Assembly: GCA_025454405.1 (NCBI GenBank)
Contig: JALOON010000010.1
Span: 1-64,000 of the forward strand
Length of the DNA: 64,000 nt
From: Oscillatoriaceae cyanobacterium Prado104
Lineage (GTDB): Bacteria > Cyanobacteriota > Cyanobacteriia > Cyanobacteriales > Microcoleaceae
Direction: 5' to 3'
Below, piece by piece: positions 1-9,224 of the stretch. The translations under genes were made by a program, and so were the position numbers. The notes under the pieces are model-generated. The model was not told the DNA's origin, did no database searches, and saw only the letters and a list, made by a program, of their open reading frames with translations. Each line of letters begins with the position of its first letter. The stretch's first letter is position 1.

Positions 1-87
1 GCAATCAAGATAGCCTTTGAGCAGGTTGACGAGTCAGACTTAGTGAATTGGTTTACCCACTGCTGTTATTGTACCTCATCTACATGA
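1..87 (+). pseudogene. IS630-type transposase, C-terminal end (runs off left edge)
   Basis: Frame 1 is open from the first base to a TGA at 85-87 and ends in NWFTHCCYCTSST, a tail I recognise from cyanobacterial IS630 family transposases. Only the last 28 codons are visible, so it cannot be told whether the copy is intact. The transposase end abuts the broken 3' end of the AAA ATPase gene on the opposite strand, and a TATA at 94-97 is a plausible insertion boundary because IS630 elements target TA. The family call rests on the tail motif alone. Confidence 0.6.
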
Positions 88-382
88 GAAAGGCTATAAA
101 TTGTTCTCGATCGTCCACTCTTAACTCAATGCTGATATCTTTATCTAAATTTTCCTTCTCAAAAGCCGATCGCATCAATTGAGGTTCTGTAACTCGGATG
201 CCGCGCGAAGCTAAAAACTCATTATCTAGCTTATCATCTGCTGCCGCTGAAGCAAGAGCGATCGCCTCCAAAATATTGCTCTTCCCACAGCCATTTTCGC
301 CAATTAATACGGTGACTCGTCCTAATTCCAGCTTCAGCTTTTGAATTGATTTGTAATTTTTTATTCTAACTTCTTTTAGCAT
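80..382 (-). pseudogene. AAA/RecF-like ATPase, truncated after 100 residues by the adjacent IS
   Basis: The protein starts MLKEVRIKNYKSIQKLKLEL and carries a Walker A motif GENGCGKSN at about residues 28-36, the normal N-terminus of RecF/SMC-like AAA ATPases that bind and hydrolyse ATP in DNA repair or defence systems. Family members usually run to 350 residues or more with Walker B and signature motifs; here the frame stops at residue 100, right where the transposase tail begins. The last residues (about AFLM) are probably IS sequence. I infer a gene interrupted by insertion; its 3' half may lie beyond the left edge of the window. It is unlikely to be active. Confidence 0.7.
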
Positions 383-474
383 AATTACATACCATATAAT
401 TTTAGTGCAATTGTTTGCTCTCGGAAAATGCTGGATCTAACTCTTTACAATCTTATTCTCGATCGCCCTCAAAG

Positions 475-1131
475 TCAATTCTCCTCAAAGTCAATTCCCT
501 GCGAAATGATTCCCCTTGCCAAAATCCCCAAAATTTTATTCACATCCTTGAGGTAATATTCTGTCAACTCGATACTAAGAACACTTCCGTCTAATTGCAT
601 AAATTTCCAAATACTCCCAGTTGTCACAGCCCCGTAAATTGTAGAAACTTCATTGCCCGCATGTTCGTTAAATATGATAGCTGCTAACATTTCTGCCGCC
701 CATTGTCCCAAGCCAGCAGTAATATTTTCTTTTTTGGCTTCCACCACGGTAATTACCGGAGCACTGACAAACAGTATTTCAGGTGAATTGCTGATAATAA
801 AATCGCAAACCCCATTTAATCCCTCGCTACTATCCACGTCAAACTCGATTCCAGAAAATAAGTTGATTTGTTCTTTTAACTGCCTTCTGAGGTCGATTAA
901 AATTGGGGAAATAATCATTTCCGATCGCGCTTTTTCGCTATTGCTGGCAAGGGCTAAAGGCACGTTGTAGCGGAGAATTTCTGTCAAGAGGGTGCTGCAC
1001 TCTAATTCTGGTACGCCTGCGAAGATATCGACTGTTTCTACAGTTGTCAGTTCAAAGGTTTGCTTGACTTTTGCCAAGCTAAAATCGCTGTAGGACATTT
1101 TGCTGTTTTTCCGATAAATTTCTCGCTTCAA
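475..1131 (-). CDS. PD-(D/E)XK nuclease-like hypothetical protein
   Basis: 218 residues without signal or membrane segment. A restriction-nuclease-like pattern is visible: E71 in a SEMIISPIL helix, D110 in GVCDFII, E131 and K133 in VVEAKKEN, and Q143 in the following GLGQW helix. This matches the acidic and lysine residues of PD-(D/E)XK folds, as in the N-terminal region of type I restriction subunits and stand-alone cyanobacterial proteins of this size. The substrate is unknown. The gene lies alone between a broken ATPase gene and a peptidase gene. An alternative start is Met12 (1098). The fold call is from the motif only. Confidence 0.55.
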   Translation of the reverse strand: MKREIYRKNSKMSYSDFSLAKVKQTFELTTVETVDIFAGVPELECSTLLTEILRYNVPLALASNSEKARSEMIISPILIDLRRQLKEQINLFSGIEFDVDSSEGLNGVCDFIISNSPEILFVSAPVITVVEAKKENITAGLGQWAAEMLAAIIFNEHAGNEVSTIYGAVTTGSIWKFMQLDGSVLSIELTEYYLKDVNKILGILARGIISQGIDFEEN

Positions 1132-1171
1132 TCGAATATAATTTTATTGTAATCGTTAAATATAAGACTGC

Positions 1172-2020
1172 ATGAAACTCAAAGAACGCTTGCACGGCCA
1201 TCTAATGCAAATTGTACGCGATCGCAACCCTTATTTTGCTTCCGCAGGGCATTTTTACGCCCAGCAATACATCCGCGAAAATTTGGCACAGTGGGGAACT
1301 GTCGAAATTGATGACTTTACAGTGCGCGGTCAAATTCATCACAATTTTATCTTGAATTTACCCCCCTCTGAGAAAGCTAGTAAAAGGCACTTGCCACCGA
1401 TTGTAATAGGCGCGCATTACGATAGCGTACCGGGGACACCTGGGGCCGATGATAACGCTACTGGAGTTGCTGTTTTGCTGGAATTGGCGGCAGAGTTTGC
1501 CTCGAAAACTGTAAAATATCCAGTGCAATTAGTTGCCTTCGATATGGAAGAATACGGTTATTTTGGAAGCAACCATCATGCAGCTAAATTTAAGCAACAA
1601 CAACAGCAAATCCGCTTGATGATTTCTTTGGAAATGTTGGGTTATTGCGATCGCACTCCCAATTCTCAACGATATCCCGCCGGATTGCAATACTTCTATC
1701 CAAATTGCGGTAATTTTATTGCTTTAATTGGCAATTTGCGGACTGTTCCAGATATGATTAATTTGAGCAGAAATATCCGCAAATCCGGCCAGCCTTGCGA
1801 GTGGCTGCCGGTGCCGAAGCGCGGTTTAATTGTGCCGGATACTCGACGCAGCGATCACGTTCCTTTTTGGGATAATGGTTATCCGGCGATTATGGTGACG
1901 GATACAGCTAATATGCGGAATCCGCATTACCACCAAGCAAGCGATACAATTGAGACTTTGGATTTGGATTTTTTGACAGGTGTTTGTCGGGGGTTGATTG
2001 AGGCTATTCGATATGTATAG
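1172..2020 (+). CDS. M28 family zinc peptidase
   Basis: 282 residues with the M28 aminopeptidase zinc ligands in order: H82 and D84 in GAHYDSVPG, D93/D94 in GADDNATG, the E126-E127 pair in FDMEEYG, and a late His in NPHYHQASDT. M28 enzymes remove N-terminal amino acids or process small peptides with two zinc ions. No signal peptide is apparent, so a cytoplasmic location is likely. The length is short for the family, consistent with a bare catalytic domain lacking PA or other accessory domains. It starts 41 bp from the divergent PD-(D/E)XK gene. The exact substrate cannot be read from the sequence. Confidence 0.85.
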   Translation: MKLKERLHGHLMQIVRDRNPYFASAGHFYAQQYIRENLAQWGTVEIDDFTVRGQIHHNFILNLPPSEKASKRHLPPIVIGAHYDSVPGTPGADDNATGVAVLLELAAEFASKTVKYPVQLVAFDMEEYGYFGSNHHAAKFKQQQQQIRLMISLEMLGYCDRTPNSQRYPAGLQYFYPNCGNFIALIGNLRTVPDMINLSRNIRKSGQPCEWLPVPKRGLIVPDTRRSDHVPFWDNGYPAIMVTDTANMRNPHYHQASDTIETLDLDFLTGVCRGLIEAIRYV

Positions 2021-2029
2021 CATTTTTTT

Positions 2030-2105
2030 TAATGAACCGCGAAGGCGCGAAGGACGCGAAGGAAGAAGGAAGAAGGAAGAAAGAAGGAAGAAGAAAGAAA
2101 AAATA
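2030..2105. repeat. Intergenic repeat: AACCGCGAAGG element plus GGAAGAA heptamers
   Basis: The spacer holds AACCGCGAAGGCGCGAAGG followed by a run of GGAAGAA units. The first word resembles the AACCGCAGAGGCGCAGAGG element found in frame inside the next gene at 3890. The rest of the 2021-2209 spacer is A/T-rich with no evident gene. Confidence 0.7.
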
Positions 2106-2209
2106 TGGTATTATTTTTATTAGTTTGAGGTTGTGAATTTTATGAATTGAAATTAAAAAAATTTGTTGAATGATTCTAGATTGGTCTACTAAAAAAAATA
2201 GAAAAAAAT

Positions 2210-5200
2210 ATGAATACTAATTTTCCAGATCGCACTCGCTGGCAATTTTGGATCGATCGCGGCGGTACTTTTACTGATATTGTAGCTCGGAATCCTGAGG
2301 GTAAATTAATTATCCACAAATTGCTGTCGGAAAATCCCGATCGATACAAAGATGCGGCAGTTCAAGGAATTCGCGATATCTTGGAAATTCCCGCAGGCGT
2401 TCCCATTCCTGCAAGTCAAATTGCAGCAATAAAAATGGGAACGACGGTAGCAACAAATGCTTTGTTAGAAAGGAAGGGCGATCGAACTGTTTTGTTAATT
2501 ACTAAAGGTTTTCGCGATGCTTTGAGAATTGGCTATCAAAACCGCCCGCAGATTTTTGCCCGCCACATTGTTTTGCCAGAAATGCTGTACGAAAGGGCGA
2601 TCGAAGTTACGGAACGTTACAGCGCAACAGGTGAAGAATTGATTGCTGTTAATGACGATTTTATCCCGTGTTTGCAGCAAGCTTACAATGAAGGAATTCG
2701 CAGTTGCACGATCGCATTCATGCACGGCTACCGCTACTCGGAACACGAAACACAAGTTGCTAAAATTGCCAGAGAAATTGGCTTTACTCAAATTTCAGTA
2801 TCTCACGAAGTCAGCCCGCTGATGAAATTAGTTTCGCGGGGAGATACTGCGGTTGTCGATGCTTATTTATCTCCGATTTTACGCCGTTATGTCGAACAAG
2901 TAACCAGTCAATTAATCGAGGCAGAGCCTCTGGATCTGCATTCCCAGGCAGAGCCTGGGAACGAGGTTAATCGGGAATTATCGATGCCCAATTCCCCATG
3001 CCCCATTACCAATCCCCCATGCCCGAAATTAATGTTTATGCAATCCAATGGCGGGTTAGTAGAAGCAGCGCAATTTCAGGGAAAAAACAGTATTTTATCG
3101 GGTCCGGCGGGGGGAATTGTCGGCGCAGTTCAAACTAGCAAACAGGCGGGTTTCGAGAAAATTATCACCTTTGATATGGGCGGAACTTCGACAGATGTCG
3201 CGCATTTTAACGGCGAATACGAACGCGAATTCGAGACAGAAATTGCCGGGGTAAGATTGCGATCGCCCGTAATGGCTATTCATACTGTAGCAGCAGGTGG
3301 CGGTTCAATTGTATTTTTTGATGGTGCCCGCTACCGCGTCGGGCCCGAATCTGCAGGGGCAAATCCGGGACCGGCTTGCTATCGGAAAGGCGGCCCTTTG
3401 ACGGTGACAGATTGCAATGTGATGTTGGGAAAAATTCAACCGGAATTGTTTCCGAAAGTGTTTGGATTGCAGGGAAATTTGCCGATCGACCGCGACATCG
3501 TAAGGCAAAAATTCGTGCAATTAACGGGGGAAATTGGAGGCGGGAAGACACCGCAACAGGTAGCGGAGGGTTTTTTGGCGATCGCGGTGGAAAAGATGGC
3601 AAATGCTGTGAAAAAAATCTCGCTGCAACGCGGTTACGATGTTTCGGAATATACTTTATGTTGTTTCGGCGGTGCGGGGGGACAGCATGCTTGCGCGATC
3701 GCGAATTCTTTGGGCATGAAACGGGTGTTTATTCATCCTTACGCGGGTGTTTTGTCGGCTTACGGTATGGGTTTGGCTGACGTGCGGGCGATTCGGGAAC
3801 GGGCGATCGAGCAATTATTAACTGGTCAATTAATTGGTGATTTACAGGATGTTTTTGCGCATTTGGAGGCGGAGGGAAAGAGGGAATTGAACCGCAGAGG
3901 CGCAGAGGGCGCAGAGGGAGAGAGAAGAGAGGTTCAAGTTATTTGCAAGGTGCATTTGAAATATCAGGGAAGCGATGCGGCTTTGCTGGTTAATTTTGCC
4001 AGCAGTATTGAAGAAATGCAGGCGGATTTTGCAGCGGCGCACCAACAGCGTTACAGTTTTATTATGCCAGAAAAAGCGCTAATTGTAGAAGCGGTTTCGG
4101 TGGAAGTTATCGAGATAATGGAACTGCCGGATACTTCGATAATTTATCCTGCTGGTAACAGGGGCAACTTACCTGCGCAACCCATTTCCACCGTACAAAT
4201 GTATGTTGCTGGCGGGTGGCGGGAAACTCCTGTTTATCGGAGAGAAGATTTGCGATCGAACGACTGTATCAGCGGCCCCGCGATAATTGTTGAAGCCACA
4301 GGAACTAATATAATCGAACCGGGTTGGCAAGCAGAAATTACCGCCAATAACGATTTAATCTTAAACCGCCAATCCCCCCAAATAAATGCCGATCGTATCT
4401 GCGTTAATCCCCGTTTATCTGCTACATCTGCGGTTGCACCAGATCCAGTTTTGCTCGAAATATTTAATAATTTATTTCGGGCGATCGCGGAACAAATGGG
4501 AGTAACATTACAAAATACCAGTTCTTCAGTTAACATCAAAGAACGCCTCGATTTTTCCTGCGCGATTTTCGACAAAAACGGGCAATTAGTTGCCAACGCC
4601 CCGCACATTCCCGTGCATTTAGGTTCGATGAGCGAAAGCGTTGCTGCTTTAATTCAAGCAAAAGGCGATACAATTCGATCGGGCGATGTTTATGTTTCCA
4701 ACAATCCCTACAACGGCGGCACGCACCTACCTGACATCACCGTCATTACCCCCGTATTCTCACCAGAAAATAAGTTCGTAGTAGGGACTTCAGTCCCTCT
4801 TTTCTACGTAGCATCGCGCGGGCACCATGCCGACATCGGCGGCATCACTCCCGGTTCCATGCCACCCAACAGTAAAACAGTAACCGAAGAAGGCATATTG
4901 CTCGATAATTTCCAGCTAGTCGGCGGGGGAAAATTCCGAGAACCAGAATTACTAGAAATTCTGACATCGGGCGATTTTCCCGCCCGCAATCCCGCACAAA
5001 ATATCGCCGATTTGCAAGCACAAATTGCCGCCAACAAACGCGGTGTCGAAGAACTTCTCAAAATGGTAGAACATTACGGTTTAGAAACAGTGCAAGATTA
5101 TATGGGCTTCGTGCAAGATAATGCTGAGGAATCGGTGCGACGGGTAATTGATATTTTGCAAGATGGCGAATTTACTTATCCGATGGATGGCGGGGGACAA

Positions 5201-5989
5201 ATTAAAGTAGCTATTACTATTGACAAAACTGCGCGGAGTGCGAAAATAGATTTTACTGGCACTTCACCGCAACAAAACAACAATTTCAACGCTCCCGCAG
5301 CGGTGTGCAAAGCGGCTGTTTTGTACGTTTTTCGCACCTTAGTCGATGACGATATTCCTCTGAATGCGGGCTGTTTGAAACCACTGGAAATTATCAATCC
5401 CGAAGGCTGCATGCTGAATCCTCGCTATCCGGCTGCAGTAGTTGCGGGGAATGTGGAAACTTCCCAAAATATTACCGATGCTTTGTATTGTGCCTTAGGC
5501 GCGATCGCATCTTCCCAAGGAACTATGAATAATTTTACCTTTGGCGATCGGCGCTATCAATATTATGAAACTATTTGCGGCGGTTCTGGTGCTGGTGCAA
5601 ATTTTGACGGTACAGATGCGGTGCAAACTCACATGACAAATTCGCGTTTAACCGATCCGGAAGTGTTGGAATGGCGGTTTCCGGTGTTGTTAGAAAGTTT
5701 TGCAATTCGCGAAAATAGTGGGGGAAACGGACACCATCGAGGCGGTAATGGGGTGGTGCGGAAAATTCGGTTTTTAGAAACGATGGCGGCGGGTATTTTG
5801 TCGGGGAGGCGGGTTGTTTCTCCCTGCGGTTTGCATGGAGGTGAAGCGGGGAAAGTCGGGCGAAATTATGTTGAGAGAGTTGGCGGAAAAGTTGAGGAAT
5901 TGGGGAGTGCGGCGAGTGTGGAAATGCAGCCGGGAGATGTGTTTGTTATTGAGACTCCGGGGGGTGGAGGTTATGGTAATATTGTGTAG
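2210..5989 (+). CDS. 5-oxoprolinase / hydantoinase A-B fusion protein
   Basis: 1259 residues. The N-terminal half is HyuA-like, beginning with the ASKHA ATP-binding motif [14 protein letters not shown] (residues 13-26), with [11 protein letters not shown] near 323 and GGAGGQHAC near 490. The C-terminal half, from about residue 745 ([12 protein letters not shown]), is HyuB-like with [13 protein letters not shown] and [11 protein letters not shown]. Such fusions hydrolyse 5-oxoproline to glutamate, or related cyclic imides, with ATP, in the cytoplasm. Four segments are repeat-derived and in frame: residues about 237-252, 561-574, 721-743 and 855-864, mostly at linkers. No partner genes are adjacent. 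The ATG follows an A-rich tract. Which cyclic amide is the substrate cannot be decided from sequence. Confidence 0.9.
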   Translation: MNTNFPDRTRWQFWIDRGGTFTDIVARNPEGKLIIHKLLSENPDRYKDAAVQGIRDILEIPAGVPIPASQIAAIKMGTTVATNALLERKGDRTVLLITKGFRDALRIGYQNRPQIFARHIVLPEMLYERAIEVTERYSATGEELIAVNDDFIPCLQQAYNEGIRSCTIAFMHGYRYSEHETQVAKIAREIGFTQISVSHEVSPLMKLVSRGDTAVVDAYLSPILRRYVEQVTSQLIEAEPLDLHSQAEPGNEVNRELSMPNSPCPITNPPCPKLMFMQSNGGLVEAAQFQGKNSILSGPAGGIVGAVQTSKQAGFEKIITFDMGGTSTDVAHFNGEYEREFETEIAGVRLRSPVMAIHTVAAGGGSIVFFDGARYRVGPESAGANPGPACYRKGGPLTVTDCNVMLGKIQPELFPKVFGLQGNLPIDRDIVRQKFVQLTGEIGGGKTPQQVAEGFLAIAVEKMANAVKKISLQRGYDVSEYTLCCFGGAGGQHACAIANSLGMKRVFIHPYAGVLSAYGMGLADVRAIRERAIEQLLTGQLIGDLQDVFAHLEAEGKRELNRRGAEGAEGERREVQVICKVHLKYQGSDAALLVNFASSIEEMQADFAAAHQQRYSFIMPEKALIVEAVSVEVIEIMELPDTSIIYPAGNRGNLPAQPISTVQMYVAGGWRETPVYRREDLRSNDCISGPAIIVEATGTNIIEPGWQAEITANNDLILNRQSPQINADRICVNPRLSATSAVAPDPVLLEIFNNLFRAIAEQMGVTLQNTSSSVNIKERLDFSCAIFDKNGQLVANAPHIPVHLGSMSESVAALIQAKGDTIRSGDVYVSNNPYNGGTHLPDITVITPVFSPENKFVVGTSVPLFYVASRGHHADIGGITPGSMPPNSKTVTEEGILLDNFQLVGGGKFREPELLEILTSGDFPARNPAQNIADLQAQIAANKRGVEELLKMVEHYGLETVQDYMGFVQDNAEESVRRVIDILQDGEFTYPMDGGGQIKVAITIDKTARSAKIDFTGTSPQQNNNFNAPAAVCKAAVLYVFRTLVDDDIPLNAGCLKPLEIINPEGCMLNPRYPAAVVAGNVETSQNITDALYCALGAIASSQGTMNNFTFGDRRYQYYETICGGSGAGANFDGTDAVQTHMTNSRLTDPEVLEWRFPVLLESFAIRENSGGNGHHRGGNGVVRKIRFLETMAAGILSGRRVVSPCGLHGGEAGKVGRNYVERVGGKVEELGSAASVEMQPGDVFVIETPGGGGYGNIV
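2920..2965. repeat. 46-bp GGCAGAGCC repeat inside the hydantoinase gene
   Basis: These 46 bases are identical in inverted orientation to 23931-23976 in the spacer after dps. In the gene they are read as part of [15 protein letters not shown], which does not look like HyuA sequence, and are followed (about 2988-3030) by heptamer-like CCCCATG/CCAATTC words encoding [14 protein letters not shown]. Confidence 0.9.
3890..3932. repeat. GCGCAGAGG repeat inside the hydantoinase gene
   Basis: An AACCGCAGAGGCGCAGAGGG tract followed by GGAGAGA-type words is read in frame as [14 protein letters not shown] (residues about 561-574) and is highly charged, unlike the flanks. It is related to the intergenic element at 2034. 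Confidence 0.75.
4371..4437. repeat. Repeat-like insertion at the HyuA/HyuB junction
   Basis: Read as [20 protein letters not shown], this segment between the two enzymatic halves resembles translated dispersed repeats of cyanobacteria rather than either domain. It ends just before DPVLLEIF, where the HyuB-like half begins. No second copy was found in this window, so the repeat assignment is from general recognition. Confidence 0.5.
4774..4799. repeat. AGTAGGGACTTCAGTCC element inside the hydantoinase gene
   Basis: GTAGTAGGGACTTCAGTCC matches the intergenic family at 52655-52820 and 11041-11155. It is read as FVVGTSVPL directly before the conserved [11 protein letters not shown] segment, adding a short loop to the HyuB-like half. 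Confidence 0.75.
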
Positions 5990-6017
5990 TAACAGGAAAA
6001 ATAGCTAGAGTGTAGAG

Positions 6018-6563
6018 GTGACTGTGATGCCTGACAGTTCTTTCTTTGATGAGTCCACAGATAATTCTGTAGTAAAAGCCACAATAGTTGCTAAATATTT
6101 TTGGGCCTGGGCAAAGGTAATTATACCAACCGCCAAGAAATGGAGTAATAAAATTGCGTATATTGATTTATTCTCTGGACCCGGTCGCTATAAAGATGGT
6201 TCTAAGTCTACTCCTTTACTTATCTTAGAAAGCGCTATTGCCGATCGAGATATGTCACAAATGCTCGTAACTTTGTTTAATGATAAGGACTCAAATAATA
6301 CTCACTCTCTCCAGCAGGCTATAGAATCCATCCCACATGTCAATAGGTTAACCCATAAGCCAATACTTTTAAACAAGGAGGTTGGAGAAGAAATTGTACA
6401 AGCAATTAAACAAATCAATAAAGTTCCTACACTATTTTTTATCTACCCTTGGGGTTATAAAGGCTTGTCACTTGAGCTAATTGGAGCAATTATTAAAGAT
6501 TGGGGTTGCGACTGTATATTCTTCAATATCAACATATTTAAAAACCTGTTACACAAAATGTAG
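6018..6563 (+). pseudogene. TcmP-like (three-Cys-motif partner) protein, C-terminally truncated
   Basis: 181 residues with IDLFSGPGRYKDG (about 52-64), STPLLILE (about 66-73) and FFIYPWGYKGLSLELI (about 142-157). These resemble the N-terminal, methyltransferase-like half of the three-Cys-motif partner family, whose members are about twice this length and usually read DPWG rather than YPWG. The frame ends in a different-looking FKNLLHKM, so the second half is missing. The usual partner, a radical-SAM-like Gp37/Gp68 protein, is absent. The gene sits 28 bp after the hydantoinase gene and before another truncated gene. I infer a decayed accessory gene. Confidence 0.6.
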
Positions 6564-6739
6564 CTCGTGTTGCAGGTAGATGTTGGGACAACCAGATCGC
6601 ACTTATCGAATTTTTTGCGATCGTTCCAGGGGATTTGCGGGTTTGGATCGAGCTTAGTGGGATGGAGTTTAGTTTGTAAAAGTTTGGAAGTTACTATGCT
6701 ATAGTTATAAAATTATACTGGCAACTATCCATTAATAAT

Positions 6740-6952
6740 ATGCTGAAGAAAATTTATGTAAATAATTTTAGATGCTTGGTCAATTTTGAATTGACAGCAG
6801 ACAGCTTAAATCTGTTTCTCGGTTCAAATGGCTCTGGGAAAACAACTGTTTTTGAGGTTTTAAGAAAATTAAAGAAATTTATTGCGGCCGATCGAGCCTT
6901 TCAGCAAAATTATAAAGTATCGGAAAAGTTATCTGTGAGAGTTCGATCGTAA
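6740..6952 (+). pseudogene. AAA family ATPase, N-terminal 70 residues only
   Basis: MLKKIYVNNFRCLVNFELTA followed by the Walker A motif GSNGSGKTT (about 28-36) is the start of an AAA/RecF-like ATPase of the defence-associated kind. The frame stops at residue 70 in RVRS, two bases before the stop codon of the convergent MgtC gene, so the rest was lost in a rearrangement. With the broken ATPase at 80-382 and the truncated TcmP gene, it marks this region as a decayed accessory island. It is not expected to be functional. Confidence 0.7.
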
Positions 6953-6954
6953 TT

Positions 6955-7542
6955 TTAGCGATCGTCTGCTGCTTTGTTATCAACAGATGAGTTAGAACCT
7001 GGCTCGGTACTGCGAAACAATTTTGCATTTTTGCTGGTTGGTTTGCGGTAAATGTGCGATCGATAAATCGGCACCTGTTTGAGTTTTTTAACTCCGCTCA
7101 AAATTACCAGAGTTATCAAAGTTCCGACTAAACTTGTAGCCCACATTCCGCATCCTGCTGCGGTTCCCAACCCTGCTGTCAGCCAAATTGCAGCCGCAGA
7201 AGTGAGTCCTTTAACTTGCGGTTTGAGATTTTGTCTCGATTGTTGCAAGATGATACCTCCTCCAATAAACCCAACACCTGTCGCCACTCCTTGAACTGTG
7301 CGGCTGAGTGCATTTGTGGAGTTAATGTCGATCCCAGCTTGGAGGGGAATCATCACGAATATCGCAGCCCCAACACTTACGGCCATATAAGTTCGCAAGC
7401 CTGCTGGCCTGCCGGATTGCTGGCGGTTGAGTCCGATCGCGCCACCTACTAGCAGCGCCCCACCCAAGCGCAATGTAACGGTCAACCAGTCATCGGGGCT
7501 GAAAAACAGCAAGCTTGCACCGTAGGTCATGGGAATAAACAT
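6955..7542 (-). CDS. MgtC/SapB family membrane protein
   Basis: 195 residues with at least four hydrophobic segments. The family core is clear: LRLGGALLVGGAIGLNRQ, GRPAGLRTYMAVSVGAAIFV and GVATGVGFIGGGIILQ in the order found in MgtC/SapB proteins of the inner membrane. The polar C-terminal tail (about 150-195) lacks the longer MgtC regulatory domain. The family is linked to magnesium limitation and virulence in other bacteria; its role in cyanobacteria is not established. A later Met5 is possible as start. Its stop codon lies two bases from the convergent AAA fragment, so the 3' neighbour has been rearranged. Confidence 0.85.
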   Translation of the reverse strand: MFIPMTYGASLLFFSPDDWLTVTLRLGGALLVGGAIGLNRQQSGRPAGLRTYMAVSVGAAIFVMIPLQAGIDINSTNALSRTVQGVATGVGFIGGGIILQQSRQNLKPQVKGLTSAAAIWLTAGLGTAAGCGMWATSLVGTLITLVILSGVKKLKQVPIYRSHIYRKPTSKNAKLFRSTEPGSNSSVDNKAADDR

Positions 7543-7903
7543 CGGTAAGTTTATCGATTAACGAGATTATAAGGTTGAACTCAGGTTAAAATCAAGTTAA
7601 GGCGCTCGCAAAATAAAGTTTTGTGTCAATTCCCGCAGGAACTCTATTGGATGATTGACAAAAATCCCAAAACCTGAATCATCCGCGAGAAAGTCCGACC
7701 GATCGCCCAGATCGCAGCCCAAAACTTAGCCGGTCTCAAAAACACGAGTCAAAACCCCGATCGGTTTGCCGATAACTAAAAATTTTGTTAGCAGCGATCT
7801 AAAATTCACTTGTTTGAGACAGAATTGGTAAAGTTTAAAATTACCTATAAAAGTCGGAAATTAAAGTCTCAAGAATGTCGAGCAGCGCCAACCAGGAAAA
7901 ACT
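7543..7903. other. Divergent intergenic region, no gene seen
   Basis: 361 bases between the divergent MgtC and GspC-like genes. No convincing ORF, hairpin or repeat family member was recognised. It must hold both promoters, but no clear -10/-35 pair can be assigned by eye. Confidence 0.4.
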
Positions 7904-9163
7904 ATGCCTCAGAATTTAACCGCCCAACAGATGGCTTTGGAAACAACCGAAGAGCCGACAGCTACCACCACAACCGTTGTTGAATCAGTACCGGTCGAAG
8001 CTGTGGCAGTAGAATCCTACGCCGATAAGCTCATGGACGAACTGTTCGCAGGGGTCGATCGAGCCTTTGACGAACCCGGAGGAATGCTCGCCGAGCCGGG
8101 TAAGCCGGAATTCATCGCCCTCAAACAGATATCCGTACCTCAAATCATCCTCTCCCAGCCAGCACTGCCAGCAGCCCCAGCCAAAGATGTAGAAGCGATC
8201 GCCCGCCAAGTCGCCCTTGAAACCACTAAAAAACACCAATCAAAACAATCCTTCGACAAAATGTTGCTGGGAGCAGCATTCGGCTCCCTACTGCTAGTGT
8301 TGGGTTTGTGGCTGGCAAGTCGATCGGGACTCGTCCGTTTGAATGCAATCACCCCCACAGGTGCCCCCGCGACAGAAGCAGCCAAAACACCACCGGATAC
8401 CGAGTTTGTCGATTACATACAGCGCTCCCTAGAGGCGATAGAACAAAAAAAACCAGCCCCAGCTAACCCGCAACTTCCCGGAGTTCCCGGAGCCGTAGCC
8501 CCAGGCTCGCTTCCCAGGATTCCAATTTCCGGCACGCCTCCCGCAACCGCCGGCCTTTCCAGCGCCGTCAACCGGATCGCCGACGCGATCGAACAAGCCG
8601 CCGCTCAGCCCGGAGCGCCGGCACCGCAAGTAGTTATCCTGCCGCCGGCCCAGGCTCCGGCACAAGCTCCCCTGCAAGCTACAGCACAGGCTCCGGCACA
8701 AGCCCCCGCACAGGCTGCAACTCCAGCTCAAACCGCCTCAGTTTCTCCCTCGCCCACCGGCCAAGCCTCAGGCCGCGCGCTCGCCTCTGCTAGCACCCAA
8801 GCCCCATCTCCGACTGCCGCTTCCCCAGCAGCCTCAGATGCCCCGCAGCCGAGGATTTTGGCTCGCGAAACCGAACCCGCACAATCGGCTGCTGTCGATC
8901 CGGCACCATCCGCCCCGCAAGCCGCCCCGCAGCCCGCCGCACCGGCAAACACCGCCCCGATAGCCTCCAATACCTTAGTAGGGATTTTGGAATTGGGCGA
9001 TCGATCTGCCGCTCTGTTTGAAATAGACGGTGTAGCTCGCAGAATTTATGTGGGTGAAACCATTGGTGCTAGCGGCTGGACTCTGGCAGAAATCAAAAAT
9101 CAAGAAGCAGTGATCCGCAAGGGAGGAGACGTGCGATCGGTTTTTGTCGGACAAAAGTTTTAA
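7904..9163 (+). CDS. Membrane-anchored protein with Pro/Ala linker and GspC/PilP-like C-terminal domain
   Basis: 419 residues: an acidic N-terminal region (1-115), one membrane segment (about 122-144, LLGAAFGSLLLVLGLWLA), a long low-complexity Pro/Ala/Gln linker (about 180-350) and a compact C-terminal domain (about 357-419). The last segment contains LVGILELGDRSAALFEIDG, VGETIGASGWTL and a final VFVGQKF, a pattern typical of the HR/PilP domains of GspC-type secretion and type IV pilus proteins, which span the periplasm. I infer an inner-membrane protein whose linker crosses the peptidoglycan. No pilus genes are adjacent. The linker has internal QAPAQA repeats. The fold call is by pattern, not alignment. 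Confidence 0.55.
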   Translation: MPQNLTAQQMALETTEEPTATTTTVVESVPVEAVAVESYADKLMDELFAGVDRAFDEPGGMLAEPGKPEFIALKQISVPQIILSQPALPAAPAKDVEAIARQVALETTKKHQSKQSFDKMLLGAAFGSLLLVLGLWLASRSGLVRLNAITPTGAPATEAAKTPPDTEFVDYIQRSLEAIEQKKPAPANPQLPGVPGAVAPGSLPRIPISGTPPATAGLSSAVNRIADAIEQAAAQPGAPAPQVVILPPAQAPAQAPLQATAQAPAQAPAQAATPAQTASVSPSPTGQASGRALASASTQAPSPTAASPAASDAPQPRILARETEPAQSAAVDPAPSAPQAAPQPAAPANTAPIASNTLVGILELGDRSAALFEIDGVARRIYVGETIGASGWTLAEIKNQEAVIRKGGDVRSVFVGQKF

Positions 9164-9184
9164 ACAAACTTCAAATTTTGAACG

Positions 9185-9214
9185 GCATCCCCGCCCGTTT
9201 TCAGGCGGGGATGC
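9185..9214. terminator. Perfect 11-bp hairpin after the GspC-like gene
   Basis: GCATCCCCGCC and GGCGGGGATGC flank an 8-base loop, 22 bp after the stop codon. It could end the upstream transcript, but no T-run follows, and the same kind of hairpin is typical of IS200/IS605 ends, so it may belong to the adjacent relic. Confidence 0.5.
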
Positions 9215-9224
9215 TTATTGGCGA

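Noticed and set aside
3276-3602. Minus-strand open frames within the hydantoinase gene
   Set aside because: They are antisense to a long, clearly conserved coding frame and show no family features.
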